Source: Citrobacter sp. JGM124
Lineage (GTDB): Bacteria > Pseudomonadota > Gammaproteobacteria > Enterobacterales > Enterobacteriaceae
Direction: 5' to 3'
Assembly: GCF_018257795.1 (NCBI RefSeq)
Contig: NZ_JAERJD010000003.1
Span: forward strand, 62,001 to 126,000
Length of the DNA stretch: 64,000 bases
Part shown: positions 1-8,646 of the stretch, one piece after another
Layout: the number at the start of each line of letters is the position of its first letter
Position numbering within the stretch: the first letter of the stretch is position 1
Notes under the pieces: model-generated
The model's input: only the letters and a program-made list of their open reading frames with translations
Database searches by the model: none
Told to the model about the DNA's origin: nothing
Program-made: the position numbers and the translations under genes

Positions 1-832
1 GGTCAATAAACCATCCCCCAGTGAAACGTCCGATGGTCATTCCCAGCGTAAAACCAAGATAGATAAGTGACCCTGATGTCGGGCTGAAACCATGACCATC
101 CACCATCAGTAATGGTAGCCAGTCATTAGCGGACCCTTCGGCAAAAGCCATGGCCAGTACAATAAAACCGATTAATAACAGCTGGCTGTCTTTATAAAAT
201 GGTCGGTGGGGAATGATGTCTTTTACATGATCGTCAGACGGTTCATCTTTTCCTGTTCCGTGGGGGACCGCCGTCAGAGCAATGGCAATTGGCACGATCA
301 CCAGCAGACCAATCACCAATAAATGGGCCCAGGAGATAATATTCAAGGCTGTAAGACTCAGGCCGATGCCGGCACCAACCAGCGTCCCCAGACTAAAAAA
401 ACCATGCATCATTGGTAGCACTGTTTTTTTCATCAGGCTTTCAATGATGGCCCCTTCCACGTTCATGGCGACTTCAGAAGAGCCCAGTCCAGACCCTAAT
501 ATCGCCAGACCAAAGGCAAACAGCAGTGGGCTGGCGAAGAATAAAGCCAGACTCATCACCAGCATGCCTGCCACCATCATTATCATGCCACTACGAATAA
601 TGGTGCGGGTACCAAACTTTTTCACTAGCCAGCCAGAACACAAGATACCGCTCATGGAGCCAATCGACAGACCAAATAACACGATACCCATGCCAGATGT
701 TGAAACACTCAGCGTGTCGCGAATGGCGGGGGTTCGAGTCACCCATGATGCGATAACCAGGCCTGGCAGGAAGAAAAAGGTAAATAGAGCCCAAGTGCGC
801 AGTTGTAAGGATTTTCTCTGCGATGCTGACAT
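1..832 (-). CDS. ybjJ: MFS transporter YbjJ, C-terminus beyond the window
   Basis: The reverse strand is open from an ATG at 832 to the window edge, giving about 277 residues and lacking the C-terminal part. The product is a very hydrophobic inner-membrane protein with many predicted helices. The N-terminus has a [10 protein letters not shown] segment after the first helix, as in the YbjJ branch of the major facilitator superfamily, and a basic loop (VKKFGTRTI) sits between helices 2 and 3. The gene is divergent from a TetR regulator at 940, which matches the E. coli ybjJ-ybjK (rcdA) pair. The substrate is unknown, though a drug or small-metabolite efflux role is often suggested for the family. 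The start is tentative because no strong ribosome binding site precedes it. Plus-strand open frames here are shadows. Confidence 0.85.
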   Translation of the reverse strand, partial: MSASQRKSLQLRTWALFTFFFLPGLVIASWVTRTPAIRDTLSVSTSGMGIVLFGLSIGSMSGILCSGWLVKKFGTRTIIRSGMIMMVAGMLVMSLALFFASPLLFAFGLAILGSGLGSSEVAMNVEGAIIESLMKKTVLPMMHGFFSLGTLVGAGIGLSLTALNIISWAHLLVIGLLVIVPIAIALTAVPHGTGKDEPSDDHVKDIIPHRPFYKDSQLLLIGFIVLAMAFAEGSANDWLPLLMVDGHGFSPTSGSLIYLGFTLGMTIGRFTGGWFID

Positions 833-880
833 GAACGATGACCAGTAGAAAGGGAAGTAGGTATGCAGATTAGCAAGAAT

Positions 881-896
881 GTGTACATTTGTACAC
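881..896. promoter_or_regulatory. Perfect palindrome, candidate RcdA (TetR) operator
   Basis: The 107-base divergent spacer between ybjJ and rcdA contains GTGTACATTTGTACAC, two perfect 7-base arms (GTGTACA/TGTACAC) around TT. TetR-family dimers usually bind such palindromes between their own gene and a divergent target, so this is the likely autoregulatory operator. Binding is inferred. A related palindrome with GTACAA arms occurs at 16866-16879. Confidence 0.6.
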
Positions 897-939
897 GTAA
901 CGAGCTAGACTGCACTCACTTTCATACCAAGGTCTTTTT

Positions 940-1500
940 ATGCGTACTCAATCTCTTTCCGTGGCTTCAGAACGCCGGGCCCGCATCTTACAGGCCACAC
1001 TGGATATGCTGGTTGAGCACGGTATCAGCAATATTACCCACCGAAAAATAGCCCGGGCGGCAGATGTCTCTTTAGGGTCAATGACCTATTATTTTACCGG
1101 TATAGATGCTTTAATTCGTGAGGCTTTTGAACAGTTTACTTATCAAATATCCGAACAATTCCATTTAAGCCTGTTACAAGCGGATAATCACGACAAAGCC
1201 TGCGAGGCTATTGCGGATATGATCAGTGGGGGGGTACTTGCTTCCCCTTATAATATGCAGGTAATGTTCCAGCTCTATGCCTGTGCTAGTTGCCGCCCTG
1301 AGTTAAAAAAGATCATGCAGGACTGGATGGCACGTAGTCAGCAGTCACTCAGCTTGTTTTTTGATCCATTGACGGCCAGGGGACTGGATGCATTTATCGA
1401 AGGGATGACCTTGCATTGTGTGACTGATACACAGCCATTAAGCCGGGATCAGGTCTTGGTTATTATCAAACGGTTGGTGAACGTGAACTGCGGATCATAA
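940..1500 (+). CDS. rcdA: TetR-family transcriptional regulator RcdA (YbjK)
   Basis: This 186-residue protein has a TetR N-terminal DNA-binding domain: RRARILQATLDMLVEHG forms the first helix, followed by the helix-turn-helix around ITHRKIARAADVSLGSMTYYF (residues about 28-50). The remaining helical domain is the ligand and dimer module. E. coli RcdA (YbjK) has similar length and the same position, divergent from ybjJ, and is known there as a regulator linked to biofilm and stress genes. The ATG at 940 follows an AAGG about 8 bases upstream. It most likely represses itself and ybjJ through the palindrome at 881-896. The ligand is unknown. Confidence 0.85.
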   Translation: MRTQSLSVASERRARILQATLDMLVEHGISNITHRKIARAADVSLGSMTYYFTGIDALIREAFEQFTYQISEQFHLSLLQADNHDKACEAIADMISGGVLASPYNMQVMFQLYACASCRPELKKIMQDWMARSQQSLSLFFDPLTARGLDAFIEGMTLHCVTDTQPLSRDQVLVIIKRLVNVNCGS

Positions 1501-2079
1501 GCCGTGAGTGATTTTTTCAGTCATCGACGTTCGGTATTTTTATCTTTAGAGGGGGGCGTAGCATCCTCAGTCAAAGCTAATGCCGATTTGGTACTTCCAC
1601 CCAGTAATTTTTATTACTGGGTTTAAAGCTTATTTCAATAACACATGTTCAACGCGTGCCTCTCAAGACTCAGGGCAGTAAACACCGGTTTAAAAAATAG
1701 CCCTTTCTGTGAGCGGTTCAAAAAGTGCTCATATGCTTATGAGTAACCCGCCCCGGTTGACGCTAACATTGACGTGTATCCGTCGTATCATCTGCCTGGT
1801 TATTGAGACATTTTTCTACTCAGTGGTTGAGCAAAAATGATTTGTTACTAACGACAAGAATTCCACACGCTCCTCGCTTTAAAAATATGTTAATTTTCAG
1901 CACGGAACAGCACAACGTATTATTTATTATTACGTTTACATACATCCATTGACTTTCGGCAAAGCCAGAGAGGAATCGATGTACTGAGTTTGCGGTACTG
2001 GTGACTGGGGCGTTATGTGAATGTATTGCCGCTAACGCCGACCTTGTTGTGCTATTGAAGAACACTCAAACCTGAACAC
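1501..2079. other. Intergenic stretch with a hairpin, no gene seen
   Basis: I see no convincing gene in these 579 bases. The clearest structure is a perfect 10-bp stem with a TTTT loop at 1599-1622 (ACCCAGTAAT/ATTACTGGGT) followed by only TTTAAA. It could end rcdA transcription weakly. An 81-codon reverse frame near the right end has no recognisable features. Confidence 0.5.
1599..1624 (+). terminator. Hairpin downstream of rcdA, possible weak terminator
   Basis: A perfect 10-bp stem (1599-1608 with 1613-1622) has a TTTT loop and is followed by a short TTT. It lies 99 bases after the rcdA stop. The weak T-tract makes intrinsic termination uncertain. Confidence 0.4.
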
Positions 2080-3810
2080 ATGAAAAATAACATCAAAAAT
2101 AAAAAGCAGTCCGACAAAAAAAGTTTTTTCCTGTCCCGCTATAATATTCTGCTATTTTGCATACTGGCTTGTGTGGTTCTGCTTTTAGGGCGGGTTGCCG
2201 ATTTACAGTTTTTTAATCAACAAATGCTGGTTCATGAAGCCAATTTACGCTCACTCAAAACCATTGTATTGCCAACGGCACGCAGCACACTGACAGATCG
2301 TAATGGTGAGGTTCTGGCAATGAGCGTCCCCTCCCGGGATATTGTGGCCAATCCACAAGATATTGTCAGCCATCAGACTGATTTCGATAATGCCAAATGG
2401 CGCTATCTGGCAGGCGCTCTGAATACTACTCCAGAGCAACTGAAGTTAAAAATCTATCATAATGACCGGCGTCACTTTCTGTTTCTTGAGCGGAAGGTTG
2501 AACAAGGTATAGCGCATGATATTAGCGCCTTGCATGTGGCTGGTATTAGTGAAACCAGTGATTACAGTCGGTTCTATCCCATGGGAGAGGCTGCGGCACC
2601 ACTGATCGGCCTCGTGGGTATCGACAATAGCGGTTTGAGCGGTATTGAACACAGTTTTAATCACCTGCTTCTGGGGCATCTTGGCAAAAAAACGTATCGT
2701 CAGGATGCTCATGGTGACATTGTCAGTGTCCTGAATGAGGAAGCGCCGCAACCGGCACCTACTATTCAGCTCAGTATTGATAAATACGATCAATACACCG
2801 CTTTTAGTGAGCTACGGGATGGCGTTCTGGCAAATAATGCCGACTCAGGTACCGCAGTGCTGGTAAAAATAGATACCGGCGAAATCCTTGCGATGGCTTC
2901 TTATCCATCATTCAATCCGAATAATATGCAGGCAGTACAGGCTGCAGAAATGCGCAATGTGGCCATTAATGACAGTTTTGAGCCCGGTTCAACGGTCAAG
3001 CCATTGGTTATTATTGAGGGGTTGCAACGTCATATTATTACTGCCCACACGTTGCTTGATACTACGCCATTTAAAGTTAATGGACATCTTATTCGCGATG
3101 TCGGCCACTGGCCGCGCCTGACTCCCACGGGGATCCTGCAGAAATCCAGCGACATTGGTGTGTCTCATATTGCACTGGCTATGCCGTCTGACGCACTGGT
3201 TAATATCTATCAGCGCTTCGGGTTGGGTAAACCCACTAAATTAGATTTACCTGGAGAAAGTACCGGCTATTTTCCGTTACACCGGCAGAAATGGATTGAT
3301 ATAGAACGTGCTACGTTCTCATTCGGCTATGGTCTACGGGCAACACCACTGCAAATCGCCCGTGTTTATGCGACTCTCGGGGCATATGGTGTTTATCGCC
3401 CACTCTCTATTACCAAGGTTACACCTCCTGTTGATGGTGATCCTGTTGCCGACCCGGATATTGTTAATACGGTCCTGCATATGATGGAAAGCGATATGCT
3501 GCCCGGGGGGAGTGGTGTTAAAGCAGCGGTTCCGGGTTACCGTCTGGCAATAAAAACAGGGACAGCCGAAAAACTAGGTGATAGTGGTAAATATGATGCG
3601 GGTTATGTCAACTATACCGCGGGGGTTGCCCCGCTGGAACATCCGGTTGTTGCCCTTGTCGTGGTTATCAATAATCCCAAAGCGGGTACGCATTTTGGTG
3701 GTTCGGTTGCTGCACCTGTTTTCGGCAAAATTATTGGTCCGGTGCTTGAGCATATGAATATTGCGGCGGATGCCTTGCCTGGCGATAGTCATGTCCAGGC
3801 TGTTAATTGA
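2080..3810 (+). CDS. FtsI-type peptidoglycan D,D-transpeptidase (PBP3SAL-like)
   Basis: This 576-residue class B penicillin-binding protein has a short basic cytoplasmic tail, one membrane anchor (about residues 22-38), a pedestal dimerisation domain containing the TLTDRNGEVLA segment, and a C-terminal transpeptidase domain. The active-site motifs are S304-T-V-K, S356-S-D358 and K492-T-G. It closely follows E. coli FtsI over the catalytic domain, but FtsI normally sits in the mra/dcw cluster, so this is a paralogue. Salmonella and relatives carry such an extra enzyme, PBP3SAL, described as supporting division septum synthesis at acidic pH. The second motif ends in Asp rather than the Asn of FtsI; PBP2-type enzymes also carry Asp there. 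The ribosome binding site is weak. It occupies a site between rcdA and ybjL. Confidence 0.85.
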   Translation: MKNNIKNKKQSDKKSFFLSRYNILLFCILACVVLLLGRVADLQFFNQQMLVHEANLRSLKTIVLPTARSTLTDRNGEVLAMSVPSRDIVANPQDIVSHQTDFDNAKWRYLAGALNTTPEQLKLKIYHNDRRHFLFLERKVEQGIAHDISALHVAGISETSDYSRFYPMGEAAAPLIGLVGIDNSGLSGIEHSFNHLLLGHLGKKTYRQDAHGDIVSVLNEEAPQPAPTIQLSIDKYDQYTAFSELRDGVLANNADSGTAVLVKIDTGEILAMASYPSFNPNNMQAVQAAEMRNVAINDSFEPGSTVKPLVIIEGLQRHIITAHTLLDTTPFKVNGHLIRDVGHWPRLTPTGILQKSSDIGVSHIALAMPSDALVNIYQRFGLGKPTKLDLPGESTGYFPLHRQKWIDIERATFSFGYGLRATPLQIARVYATLGAYGVYRPLSITKVTPPVDGDPVADPDIVNTVLHMMESDMLPGGSGVKAAVPGYRLAIKTGTAEKLGDSGKYDAGYVNYTAGVAPLEHPVVALVVVINNPKAGTHFGGSVAAPVFGKIIGPVLEHMNIAADALPGDSHVQAVN

Positions 3811-3971
3811 CGGTCTCTTTATCAGGCTTGTTGCCAATAATAAGAGTGGCTGAACACTGGCATGGGCCTATTTAGCTGGTCAGAGAGGGCGTGTAAGTAT
3901 CCCTGCAAAAAGAACCATTCACTTTTAGAGATCTTCCGACAGACTGAATATGTCCCCAGAAGGAGATCGCC

Positions 3972-4256
3972 ATGCGTAAAATACGATTCACCGAACACCA
4001 GATTATCGCCGTTCTGAAATCAGTCAAAGCTGGCCGAACAGTCAAAGATGTTTGCCGTGAGGCCACTATTTCAGAAGCCAGTTATTATAACTGGAAGGCA
4101 AAATATGGTGGGATGGAAGCGTCTGACATTAAGAAAATCAAAGATCTGGAAGATGAAAACAGGCGTTTCAAACAGAGGTTTGCTGACCTGAGTCTGGAAT
4201 GCAGGGCATTGAAAGATGTCATTGAAAAAAGCTTTAAAAACAGTGATAAAGCGTGA
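3972..4256 (+). CDS. IS3-family transposase OrfA
   Basis: This 94-residue protein has an N-terminal helix-turn-helix (FTEHQIIAVLKSVKAGRTVKD...SEASYYNWKAKY) and a leucine-zipper-like coiled coil (IKDLEDENRRFKQRFADL) that is typical of OrfA. It binds the terminal repeats and partners OrfB, normally made by programmed -1 frameshifting. The ATG follows AGAAGGAG at a good distance. OrfA looks intact, but the element cannot transpose on its own because OrfB is broken and cut short. I could not identify the left inverted repeat with confidence. Confidence 0.85.
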   Translation: MRKIRFTEHQIIAVLKSVKAGRTVKDVCREATISEASYYNWKAKYGGMEASDIKKIKDLEDENRRFKQRFADLSLECRALKDVIEKSFKNSDKA

Positions 4257-4685
4257 GCTCGCCAGCTATCTGGTCTCGCAGTTTGCGATGATCGTACGTC
4301 AGGCATGCAGGACGTTATCACTGAGCAGGACAGTTTTTTTCTATCAGTCCGATACCCGGCGTGACGAGCCGGTGATTCAGGCACTGACGGAAGCGGCTGA
4401 ACGCTATCCGCGATATGGTTTTAAAAAGCTTTTCAGGTGATTCGCAGGCAGGGTCACATCAGGAACCATAAGCGTGTTCACCGTATTTACTGCCTGCTAA
4501 AACTGAATTTTCGCCGTAAAGGAAAACAACGTTTGCCGGTGCGTAATCCGGCACCGCTGGCGACACCAGAGGCGCTTAACCAGAGCCGGTCGATTGATTT
4601 TATGCATGATGCCCTGACTTGTGGACGACGATTTCGACCCTTCAATGTTGTGGATGACTTTAATCGCGAAGCACTGGCGATAGAA
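4216..4685 (+). pseudogene. IS3-family transposase OrfB, frameshifted and truncated
   Basis: The reading frame begins with VIKRELASYLVSQ, typical of the OrfB N-terminus, and runs to a premature TGA at 4438-4440. There KKLFR ends, and the next residues (IRRQGH, HKRVHRIYCLLKLNFRRKGKQR) continue in another frame from 4437. A single missing C in the CTTTTC(C)AGGTG stretch explains this. The sequence then matches the start of the DDE integrase core (SIDFMHDAL...FNVVDDFNREALAIE) and stops abruptly at about 4685, where unrelated sequence begins. The second and third catalytic acidic residues are therefore missing and the gene is non-functional. Confidence 0.85.
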
Positions 4686-4902
4686 TCATCGTGCTTGATG
4701 ATTTCCGCTCCATTAGATCTCGATGATAAATATGCCGACTTCAAGATACTTAATCGAGACCTAATCAAGCCCGCCATCGCCGAACTTAACGAAAAAAGCG
4801 GCCGTTGAGACAGTGAAAAAAGGACGCAAAGTGATCGCATTACGTTTTCGGTTTAAGGAAGACAAACAAATCAAAATGGCCTTGGATGGATATCCAAACT
4901 GA
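4686..4902 (+). pseudogene. C-terminal fragment of a plasmid Rep_3 replication initiator
   Basis: Immediately after the truncated transposase the translation becomes KYADFKILNRDLIKPAIAELNEKS. After a frameshift near 4803 it continues as VETVKKGRKVIALRFRFKEDKQ, ending at TGA 4900-4902. This pattern, a winged-helix segment with PAIxEIN then KxGRKVxALRF, is the C-terminal winged helix of Rep_3 (RepA/RepE-type) plasmid initiators. Only about 65 residues remain and the frame is broken, so it is a relic. It indicates that plasmid DNA once recombined here, probably with the adjoining IS. Confidence 0.7.
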
Positions 4903-5132
4903 CCCCTATTTAACATACACCGTTTTAGGCTCATTTTTTACTGTCTATAATATTTTGATATATCATACAGTTACTTCGCTAACGTAAGTTTTCGTTCTAT
5001 TGGACTTCAGCCCCCTAAACGTACACGTCATCGCCTGCCAAATATGCTTAAAAAATAGACTAATTAGCTGCGCCGGAAATTTCGACGGTTCCGGCACAGA
5101 ATCCCAGAAAAAATGCGTGTCTGGAGATTATG

Positions 5133-5489
5133 TTACGGAAGCATCGCATCGAAATACTTCATTTCTTCCTGGTAGCTTCTTACAAGGCAATCGCTCACTT
5201 CAGCTGTTTCAGCATCAGTTCCTTTCGAATCAATCGTTTCCAATTGGCATTTTTTATCAATCATTTCCCCCCATGATTTTTTTAGCTCAGTAATCAGTAA
5301 GTTATACTCTGGATTGTTATTGATTTGTGCATCAACAGATTTGTTCAAATTATCTAATGCTGCTTTTACTTCCCCTATTTTTTTTTGATTAATGCTCGCA
5401 AGCTGGCTATTTTCCTCCTCAGAAAATGTGGCAACACTTGCAGCAGAATATGAAGCAAAAAAAGCGAACAAAATATATTTAACTTTCAT
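5133..5489 (-). CDS. Secreted LprI/DUF1311-like protein, probable lysozyme immunity
   Basis: This 118-residue protein starts with a Sec signal peptide (MKVKYILFAFFASYSAASVA), so the mature protein is periplasmic. The C-terminal half shows the LprI-like arrangement of W73, C81 and C101 followed by R/E-rich helix positions and a leucine near the end; the two Cys probably form a disulphide. LprI-family proteins are lysozyme inhibitors. The gene overlaps the 3' end of the effector at 5479 by 11 bases and is read in the same direction, the usual toxin-immunity coupling. I infer that it protects the producer from the C-terminal muramidase domain. Similarity to the 10061-10453 protein is in pattern only. 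Its DNA is AT-rich, like the toxin-domain DNA it follows. Confidence 0.65.
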   Translation of the reverse strand: MKVKYILFAFFASYSAASVATFSEEENSQLASINQKKIGEVKAALDNLNKSVDAQINNNPEYNLLITELKKSWGEMIDKKCQLETIDSKGTDAETAEVSDCLVRSYQEEMKYFDAMLP

Positions 5490-7803
5490 AAGATCTAACT
5501 CTCCTTAAAAATCTATCTTGTGGAACGTTTGACCATTGAGTTCTATTTGACAATACCTGACCGAGTGAAGATAAATCACCAGAATATGCGTACCGCTGAA
5601 TTAAAGAACGAGCATGGGGCGTGTAATCCCCACGGTATCTAAGATCTACAAGCACCTCTTTTATTTTTTCTGGAATATCATTCCATGCTTGTACTGGTGT
5701 GGTATTTAGATTCGGATGATACACCCTAATTGTATCAGGCCTCTGACATATTCTTTTTACATCATCCTCTAACCTATTGTAAGTAATAACAAAAAGATCG
5801 TGTTGCTGTTTCCTTGTTATCTCATAACCACTAATGCTGTTATCTGCTGATTTATAACGGTTTTCAGCATCCAAACCAGACAATCCCTTTGATTCTAGAA
5901 GCCAACTATTTAACGGTTGACTTAATTCAATAGAGTCAAAATCTGATGATGGGTCATTTTGCTGCCCTAGATCATATCCTCGACCAATTGTTATTCCCGA
6001 AACACCTCCTGGCCAATGAATATGACGACTAAAATAAGGACTGTCGTTATTATCATTACCCTCAGCATCAAATGTTAGCTGACCTTTAGGTACAGTTAAC
6101 CATTTTATATCCATATCATCATCACCGGACATTACATATAAAAACTCAAGCGGATGAAAATGCCATACTGACCGCTGACTGGCGAACGGCGGAACCTTAT
6201 CCATCCAGCGCGTGGCATCCAAAAATCCCCTGTTGGCCAACTGCACAACAGGACTTTCTTGCCTGCCCTTAAATACCGATGACCAGCGTGTATCATCGCG
6301 GATACTGTGCCAGTCGCTGTCATGTTTCACTATCAGCCGCCGCGCATATTCCGGAATGTTCATCTGGTTCGTATGCAACGCGCCAAACAGTAATTCATCC
6401 TGAGATTTATCGGGATACGGACTCGGCGATATTCGTTTTTCAGCATTGCGGATCAGGCTGTCATAAAATATTTTGGCCTGTGAGCTTTGTGGTCCTTTTT
6501 CACCATCAAAGTGCGAGCTGATGCTTCTCAGGGCGTCAATCAGCCAGCATTCATCCAGCGTACGGGTAAAATCGGTGGTGTGTTCAGCCTCAATACAGTG
6601 AAAGTTTAGCTCCGCTAAATCATGCTGACTGAGCTGCTCCACGTCGTCCTGGTGCATCCACGTATGCGGGCGGATCTGAAAGTATGTGACCCCGGTTTTA
6701 TCCGTAAATGGGTATGTGACGTCACGTGGAATAATTTTTCCGGCATCGACACGGGTAATGGCGCTTATCTGCTCAAAGGCACTTTCCTCCCCCTCCCCAT
6801 TTCGCAGGTAGAGTGGCCGTTTCAGCTTCAGCTTAATAAACTGTTTGCCCGTTTTGATGCCCTTCACATTGGCTACAACATCCGGCACATGCGCGTCGAG
6901 ACTCAGCAGCTCGATATGGGCTTTATAGTCCGTGGTGATTATCTGCGGATAGTTATCTTCGTCGGCCAGATCCTGAGCACCGAGGAACCCGACCGCATCC
7001 CCTGCCTTCACCGTCACTTTCAGCGGCACAGATGGCACCACCACATCATCAAACACGCCGTGATTCAGTGCATTGTGCATCCACTCTGGCAGGCACACGT
7101 AACACATGCCATCGGGCTCCAGATATTCCGGACGCACCGAGACCCAGAACAGATCACCTGCGGGTTTACCGTCCCGAAGACGTTGCACCAGGGCGAACGA
7201 CTCCGATTGTTTTCCCAGTAGAAACGATTGCTGTTGCAGTACGGCAAGCGTGTCGCCCTGAACGAGCGTTCTGGTGTGGCCGTGTTTGTTTGCCAGTACG
7301 TCTGGCGCGATTTCACGGCTGTCATCGTGGCGGGAGTGTTTACGCATTCGCACGCCGTGGCCTTTCTGCGTGACCCGGTAAAGCGGGCGTTTCGGGAATT
7401 CTGACAATGGCGCGATGTGCATGTAAAGCTGGTACAGCGTCAGCCACGATGATTCATCCTGTTCGTCGGGCTTGTACAGCGATTTGACCAGAACAAAGGT
7501 GCCGGACTGGCGCAAAGGACGTTCCTGATAACACTCGATAGCCGCGTAATCGCGGTTAACCCGCCATGCAACCACCTCGCCGTCCATCATGAACTGGAGC
7601 GGCACGGATTTTTCCGGCGTGTCCTGATTCAGTACCGAGGCCGGAGATGATGACGTCCCGATGTGGATCCCCCCGTGCCAGTAACGATTCACGCCAAGTA
7701 ACCACCAACCGTGGGCGTTTTTGCGGATGTCGGTCAGCAGCTCGTCATAGTTCTTATAGTCCCGTCCGTCGGCTTTCCGTACCGGATAACGTATGTTCAT
7801 CAT
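5479..7803 (-). CDS. Two-domain cell-wall effector: M23-like N-terminus, pesticin-like lysozyme C-terminus
   Basis: This 774-residue protein has no signal peptide. The N-terminal part resembles an M23-type metallopeptidase fold: H43-G-G-I-H47 in place of the usual HxxxD, a DGEVVAW strand at 74-80, YMHIA with H129, and a KAHIELL segment further on. A WHFHPLEFL segment then marks the junction to a pesticin/T4-lysozyme-like domain with E581 (FDAEG), T605 and D611 (SGITIGRGYDLGQQ). The spacing matches the pesticin triad E178/T201/D207. It probably cuts glycan and perhaps peptide bonds of peptidoglycan. The immunity gene overlaps downstream. Architecture and neighbour suggest a type VI secretion cargo effector, but no secretion gene is present here. 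Either of two adjacent ATGs (7803 or 7800) follows AAGGAAAG. The DNA shifts from GC-rich to AT-rich at the toxin-domain boundary. Confidence 0.75.
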   Translation of the reverse strand: MMNIRYPVRKADGRDYKNYDELLTDIRKNAHGWWLLGVNRYWHGGIHIGTSSSPASVLNQDTPEKSVPLQFMMDGEVVAWRVNRDYAAIECYQERPLRQSGTFVLVKSLYKPDEQDESSWLTLYQLYMHIAPLSEFPKRPLYRVTQKGHGVRMRKHSRHDDSREIAPDVLANKHGHTRTLVQGDTLAVLQQQSFLLGKQSESFALVQRLRDGKPAGDLFWVSVRPEYLEPDGMCYVCLPEWMHNALNHGVFDDVVVPSVPLKVTVKAGDAVGFLGAQDLADEDNYPQIITTDYKAHIELLSLDAHVPDVVANVKGIKTGKQFIKLKLKRPLYLRNGEGEESAFEQISAITRVDAGKIIPRDVTYPFTDKTGVTYFQIRPHTWMHQDDVEQLSQHDLAELNFHCIEAEHTTDFTRTLDECWLIDALRSISSHFDGEKGPQSSQAKIFYDSLIRNAEKRISPSPYPDKSQDELLFGALHTNQMNIPEYARRLIVKHDSDWHSIRDDTRWSSVFKGRQESPVVQLANRGFLDATRWMDKVPPFASQRSVWHFHPLEFLYVMSGDDDMDIKWLTVPKGQLTFDAEGNDNNDSPYFSRHIHWPGGVSGITIGRGYDLGQQNDPSSDFDSIELSQPLNSWLLESKGLSGLDAENRYKSADNSISGYEITRKQQHDLFVITYNRLEDDVKRICQRPDTIRVYHPNLNTTPVQAWNDIPEKIKEVLVDLRYRGDYTPHARSLIQRYAYSGDLSSLGQVLSNRTQWSNVPQDRFLRRVRSYES

Positions 7804-8156
7804 CTTTCCTTAAGTTAAATCGCTAACGCTATGATCATCGCAGGGAGTTCAAAAAAGGGAAGCAGAAATTAAGGAAACTGTATTGCGATATATGACGCGT
7901 TGCCATGCCGCCTTCCTTTCCTGAAGAAGGACGACAATATCCGTTTTGTATTTTTCCGTATTTTTGGTTGAGAACCACGACGGCATAAAGGTTAATCCCG
8001 TGTCGATATCGGTCGTATTGTTGAACCATTTCCACTAAGAACGGACTACGCCAACATTTCACACGTATTATGAACAGACGCGCAGAAAGAAAGGATCTCA
8101 AGAACAACCTTTCTTTCTGCGAGGAATATCTTTCCCTGTAAAAACTATCTGGATTA
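7804..8156. other. Non-coding stretch upstream of the effector
   Basis: These 353 bases contain no gene I can support. They should include the effector promoter on the minus strand. The main structure is the long inverted repeat at 8081-8121. A reverse frame (about 7835-8194) is open but its product matches nothing I recognise and it overlaps the end of the decayed mobilisation gene. Confidence 0.5.
8081..8121. repeat. Perfect 14-bp inverted repeat
   Basis: Arms CGCAGAAAGAAAGG (8081-8094) and CCTTTCTTTCTGCG (8108-8121) are exact complements around a 13-base spacer. No T-tract follows on either strand, so it is not an obvious intrinsic terminator. It lies between the decayed mobilisation gene and the effector. 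Confidence 0.75.
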
Positions 8157-8632
8157 TTATTTAACCGGTTTAATCTGATAAAAAACGTCGCCATTTTTAT
8201 TCGTGTATTTGTCGCCTCTTACCTGGACACAAGGCTCTCCATCACAGGTAGTGATATTGGCGAGCGGGGCTTTTTGTTCCCATTCGGCTTTTTTCATCTG
8301 CATCAGCGCTATCTGTTCGTAGCCATCGTCAATAAACCACACAGGAGGCCATAACGAAGATGATAGTCAACACGAGATAATTGGCGGATTTCCATATATA
8401 GCGCGACATTTCTCGGCGTAGGGTATATACCGACTCCTGAGCGGTGCTGACTATCTGATTCAGGGCATTGACAGCGGGTTTCTGCTGATCTGCCCCGGCC
8501 GGCCTGTTTCAGGTCACTTTCAACCTGACGCAGTGCAACGCTGACCAGTGCCTGATGCACTGTCCAGCCTCGCTTTTCCTGCACCTGCTGATGCCCGACA
8601 AGGGCGGTAATCTGTTTAATTTCATCGCTCAT
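8157..8632 (-). pseudogene. Decayed MobB-like plasmid mobilisation accessory protein
   Basis: From the ATG at 8632 the reading starts MSDEIKQITALVGHQQVQEK, then needs two frame changes. One is near 8505, after which the frame gives NALNQIVSTAQESVYTLRREM and a membrane helix (YLVLTIIFVMASCVVY). The second is near 8345, giving WFIDDGYEQIALM and a C-terminus with TCDGEPCVQVRGDKYTNK, ending at 8157. A coiled-coil N-terminus, one membrane helix and a CxxxxC tail resemble MobB-type relaxosome accessory proteins of mobilisable plasmids. This assignment is from memory of the pattern and is uncertain. The gene follows another degraded gene on the same strand by 14 bases, as in a mob operon. Confidence 0.45.
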
Positions 8633-8646
8633 AGAATAGGCTCTGC

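Noticed and set aside
282-848. 188-codon open frame on the plus strand
   Set aside because: It is antisense to the well-matched ybjJ membrane protein and its product has no recognisable features.
7835-8194. 119-codon minus-strand frame
   Set aside because: It overlaps the end of the decayed mobilisation gene, contains the 14-bp inverted repeat and matches no family I know.
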